Shown: one piece after another, positions 62,456-64,000 of the stretch | How positions within the stretch are numbered: position 1 is the stretch's first letter | Layout of the letters: each line of letters begins with the position of its first letter | NCBI GenBank assembly: GCA_934352055.1 | Contig: CAKRJY010000001.1 | Location: 248,001 to 312,000, forward strand | DNA: 64,000 bases | Source of the DNA: an uncultured Lachnospiraceae bacterium | GTDB taxonomy: Bacteria; Bacillota; Clostridia; Lachnospirales; Lachnospiraceae | Direction: 5' to 3' | Notes under the pieces: model-generated | Told to the model about the DNA's origin: nothing | What the model saw: the letters and a program-made list of their open reading frames with translations, nothing else | Database searches by the model: none | Made by a program: the position numbers and the translations under genes

Positions 62456-63328
62456 CTATCTCCTATTGTTATATATTGTCGTACACTGTACGCGGTTGGC
62501 AAGTCCGGATGCCTCTACCGCACTTTTTGCTCTCTGCAATGTCGCTTCATCTTCAAAAAACCCAAATACGGTCGGACCGCTGCCACTCATCATGGATACA
62601 ATGGCACCATTTGCTTTCATCAAGTCTTTGATCTGTGCAATCACCGGGTATTTCTGAATCGTCACATCCTCTAAAATATTTCCCATATGAGAGCCCAACG
62701 CATGTAAATCCCCCGCAGTAATATCTGCAATCATCGCGTCTATATCCGGATGCTTTGGATTCTCAATCGCATCCAAATGTTCATATACATATTTGGTTGA
62801 AACAGAAATCGGCGGCTTCGCAATCAAAACAGGGCAACGCATCATTGGTGGAAGCTCGGTCAGCTCTTCTCCAATCCCTTCTGCAAGTGCAGTTCCACGC
62901 ATCAGACAATATGGCACATCTGCCCCGATACGCACACCACGTTCCATCAATTCTTTCTTGGAAAGCCCTAATCCGTGAATCTGATTCATTCCATATAAAA
63001 CAGCTGCTGCATCAGAACTTCCGCCTGCCATGCCTGCCGCAACCGGAATACGCTTACTCAGTCGAATCTGTGTTCCATCCTTCAGATCAAATTCTTCTGC
63101 CAATAACTTTGCAGCCTTTACACATAAATTATCATCATTTGTCGGCAGGTATTTAGCATTGCTCTTCATTGTAATACCTGCTTCTGCGCTTTTTGACACG
63201 GTAACCAAATCATACATGTGAATTGTCTGCATAATCATACGCACCAGGTGATAGCCATCTTCACGTACTCCTGTCACATCCAATCCAATGTTGATTTTGG
63301 CAAGTGCCTTCACTGTCATCTCATCCAT
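62456..63328 (-). CDS. ispE: 4-diphosphocytidyl-2-C-methyl-D-erythritol kinase
   Basis: A 290-residue GHMP kinase of the MEP isoprenoid pathway; it phosphorylates the 2-hydroxyl of CDP-methylerythritol. The N-terminal ALAKINIGLDVTG includes the catalytic Lys, the glycine-rich ATP loop is VAAGMAGGSSDAAA, and the third motif MMSGSGPTVFG is near the C-terminus. GAGGGG precedes the ATG at 63328. The GntR gene follows directly. This shows that the organism uses the non-mevalonate route. Confidence 0.97.
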   Translation of the reverse strand: MDEMTVKALAKINIGLDVTGVREDGYHLVRMIMQTIHMYDLVTVSKSAEAGITMKSNAKYLPTNDDNLCVKAAKLLAEEFDLKDGTQIRLSKRIPVAAGMAGGSSDAAAVLYGMNQIHGLGLSKKELMERGVRIGADVPYCLMRGTALAEGIGEELTELPPMMRCPVLIAKPPISVSTKYVYEHLDAIENPKHPDIDAMIADITAGDLHALGSHMGNILEDVTIQKYPVIAQIKDLMKANGAIVSMMSGSGPTVFGFFEDEATLQRAKSAVEASGLANRVQCTTIYNNRR

Positions 63329-63434
63329 GTAAACCCCTCATCGTTTAACGATGTATTTATTTTAGTACAATCCTCATTGTACCATTCTATCGCCAAGAGT
63401 TCAACCTATTTATGTATGCAAAAAACAACAATAT

Positions 63435-63462
63435 ACAAAAAGACACCCAACCGGGTGTCTTT
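63435..63462. terminator. Terminator of the alarmone synthetase gene
   Basis: AAAGACACCC and GGGTGTCTTT form a 10-base stem with a 4-base loop (63439-63462), preceded by A residues that act as a T-tract on the minus strand, 8 bases after the stop. Confidence 0.92.
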
Positions 63463-63469
63463 CACTTGC

Positions 63470-64000
63470 TTATTCCTCTGCCTGTGCCTGTTCTTCTTTT
63501 TCCTGTTCTTCTTTTGCCTTTAAAATTGCTTCATTTAACATAAGCATTTTTTCGTCCAGTTCTGATACGATTTTCGAACATTCCTGCAAATCATGACTGA
63601 TATAAGATGGCGCATGCCCCTCAAATTTATAATAAATCTTATGCTCTAAACTTGCCCAGAAGTCCATGGCAATGGTACGAATCTGAATCTCCACTTTTGT
63701 GTCTACCATACGATCTGACAAAAAAATCGGTATTGTCACAATCATATGATAACTCTTGTAACCACTTGGCTTCGGATTCTTTATGTAGTCCTTAATAGAT
63801 ATCACGGTAATATCATTTTGCTTTCCAATCATATCTGCCAATCGGTAAATATCCGATGTAAAAGAACATACAATACGAATACCTGCAATGTCATTACAGT
63901 ATTCAATCATATTTTGTATGGAATCTTCATAACCATAACGCTTTAGCTTTTTTACAATACTTTCCGGTGTTTTCAGTCTCGTCTTTACATATTCAATTGG
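63470..64000 (-). CDS. RelQ-type small alarmone synthetase, 3' part
   Basis: The gene continues past the right edge; 176 codons are in the window, 30 of them upstream of the first in-frame ATG at 63910. The synthetase domain shows LKTPESIVKKL, NDIAGIRIVCSF, KPSGYKSYHMIV and VEIQIRTIAMDFWASLEHKIYYK, the (p)ppGpp synthetase signature. No hydrolase, TGS or ACT domains are present in this part and the protein ends soon after with a Glu/Ala-rich coiled tail (about 30 residues), as in RelQ/YjbM single-domain synthetases. It makes ppGpp from GTP or GDP and ATP during stress. Confidence 0.93.
   Translation of the reverse strand, partial: PIEYVKTRLKTPESIVKKLKRYGYEDSIQNMIEYCNDIAGIRIVCSFTSDIYRLADMIGKQNDITVISIKDYIKNPKPSGYKSYHMIVTIPIFLSDRMVDTKVEIQIRTIAMDFWASLEHKIYYKFEGHAPSYISHDLQECSKIVSELDEKMLMLNEAILKAKEEQEKEEQAQAEE

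Overview
The window reads as a chromosomal segment from a spore-forming, anaerobic, Gram-positive bacterium of class Clostridia, most likely family Lachnospiraceae. The evidence is a spoIIR gene, spore germinant-receptor genes, a SCIFF peptide with its radical SAM maturase (a Clostridia marker), AGGAGG-type ribosome binding sites, moderately AT-rich DNA and several protein families I know mainly from Lachnospiraceae (DUF5721-like, DUF5692-like, TIGR04086, a variant ClpX). The genus cannot be settled from the sequence alone. No rRNA, tRNA, integrase, transposase of a known IS family or CRISPR array was found.

Layout. 0-5 kb (minus strand): start of nth, then folC, a DegV lipid-binding protein, a transglutaminase-like lipoprotein and an M18 aminopeptidase. 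4.8-5.4 kb: a large structured inverted-repeat element. 5.5-13.8 kb (minus): cold-shock protein, a DUF5721-like protein, a Csp-type subtilase, a hybrid histidine kinase, an HD-GYP/receiver protein and a variant ClpX. 13.9-16.7 kb: an MFS-GDPD-MgtC operon. 16.9-18.4 kb (plus): alpha/beta hydrolase and ZIP metal transporter. 18.5-20.5 kb: dapA-dapB behind a lysine riboswitch with its own promoter and terminator. 20.5-23.8 kb: corrinoid adenosyltransferase, double OB-fold protein, typA. 23.9-26.3 kb: shikimate genes aroE, aroK and divergent aroD. 26.3-28.8 kb: two small Cys-rich proteins, a DUF5692-like membrane protein and a divergent TetR regulator.

28.9-39.8 kb is one long minus-strand operon for beta-glucoside use. 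It encodes a LevR-like regulator, cellobiose-type PTS IIA, IIB and IIC, a GH1 6-phospho-beta-glucosidase, HPr, Enzyme I and an exported, circularly permuted GH3 enzyme. The operon holds every PTS protein needed from PEP to sugar, so it could work without outside PTS components. The regulator has lost the sigma-54 contact motif.

40-47 kb: alpha/beta hydrolase, a two-component system, an EF-G-like GTPase with altered GTPase motifs, a 52-bp tandem hairpin array, a 23-bp repeat and a NifX-like protein. 47.8-52.7 kb: serS, glyA and secDF. 52.7-54.8 kb: the SCIFF system (maturase overlapping secDF by 4 nt, the 47-residue peptide gene, and a TIGR04086 membrane protein). 55-57.7 kb: an unrecognised anchored protein, an Rpn-type nuclease, a DUF1934 protein and spoIIR. 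57.8-61.4 kb: a germinant-receptor operon in which the B (permease) and C (lipoprotein) subunits are one fused protein. 61.5-61.7 kb: a second, diverged copy of the structured repeat. 61.8-64 kb: ispE-GntR and the 3' part of a RelQ-type alarmone synthetase.

Most of this is core metabolism and sporulation. The parts that repay a second look are the interspersed structured repeat, the tandem hairpin array, the GerB-GerC fusion, the self-contained PTS operon with its degenerate LevR-like regulator, and the variant ClpX.
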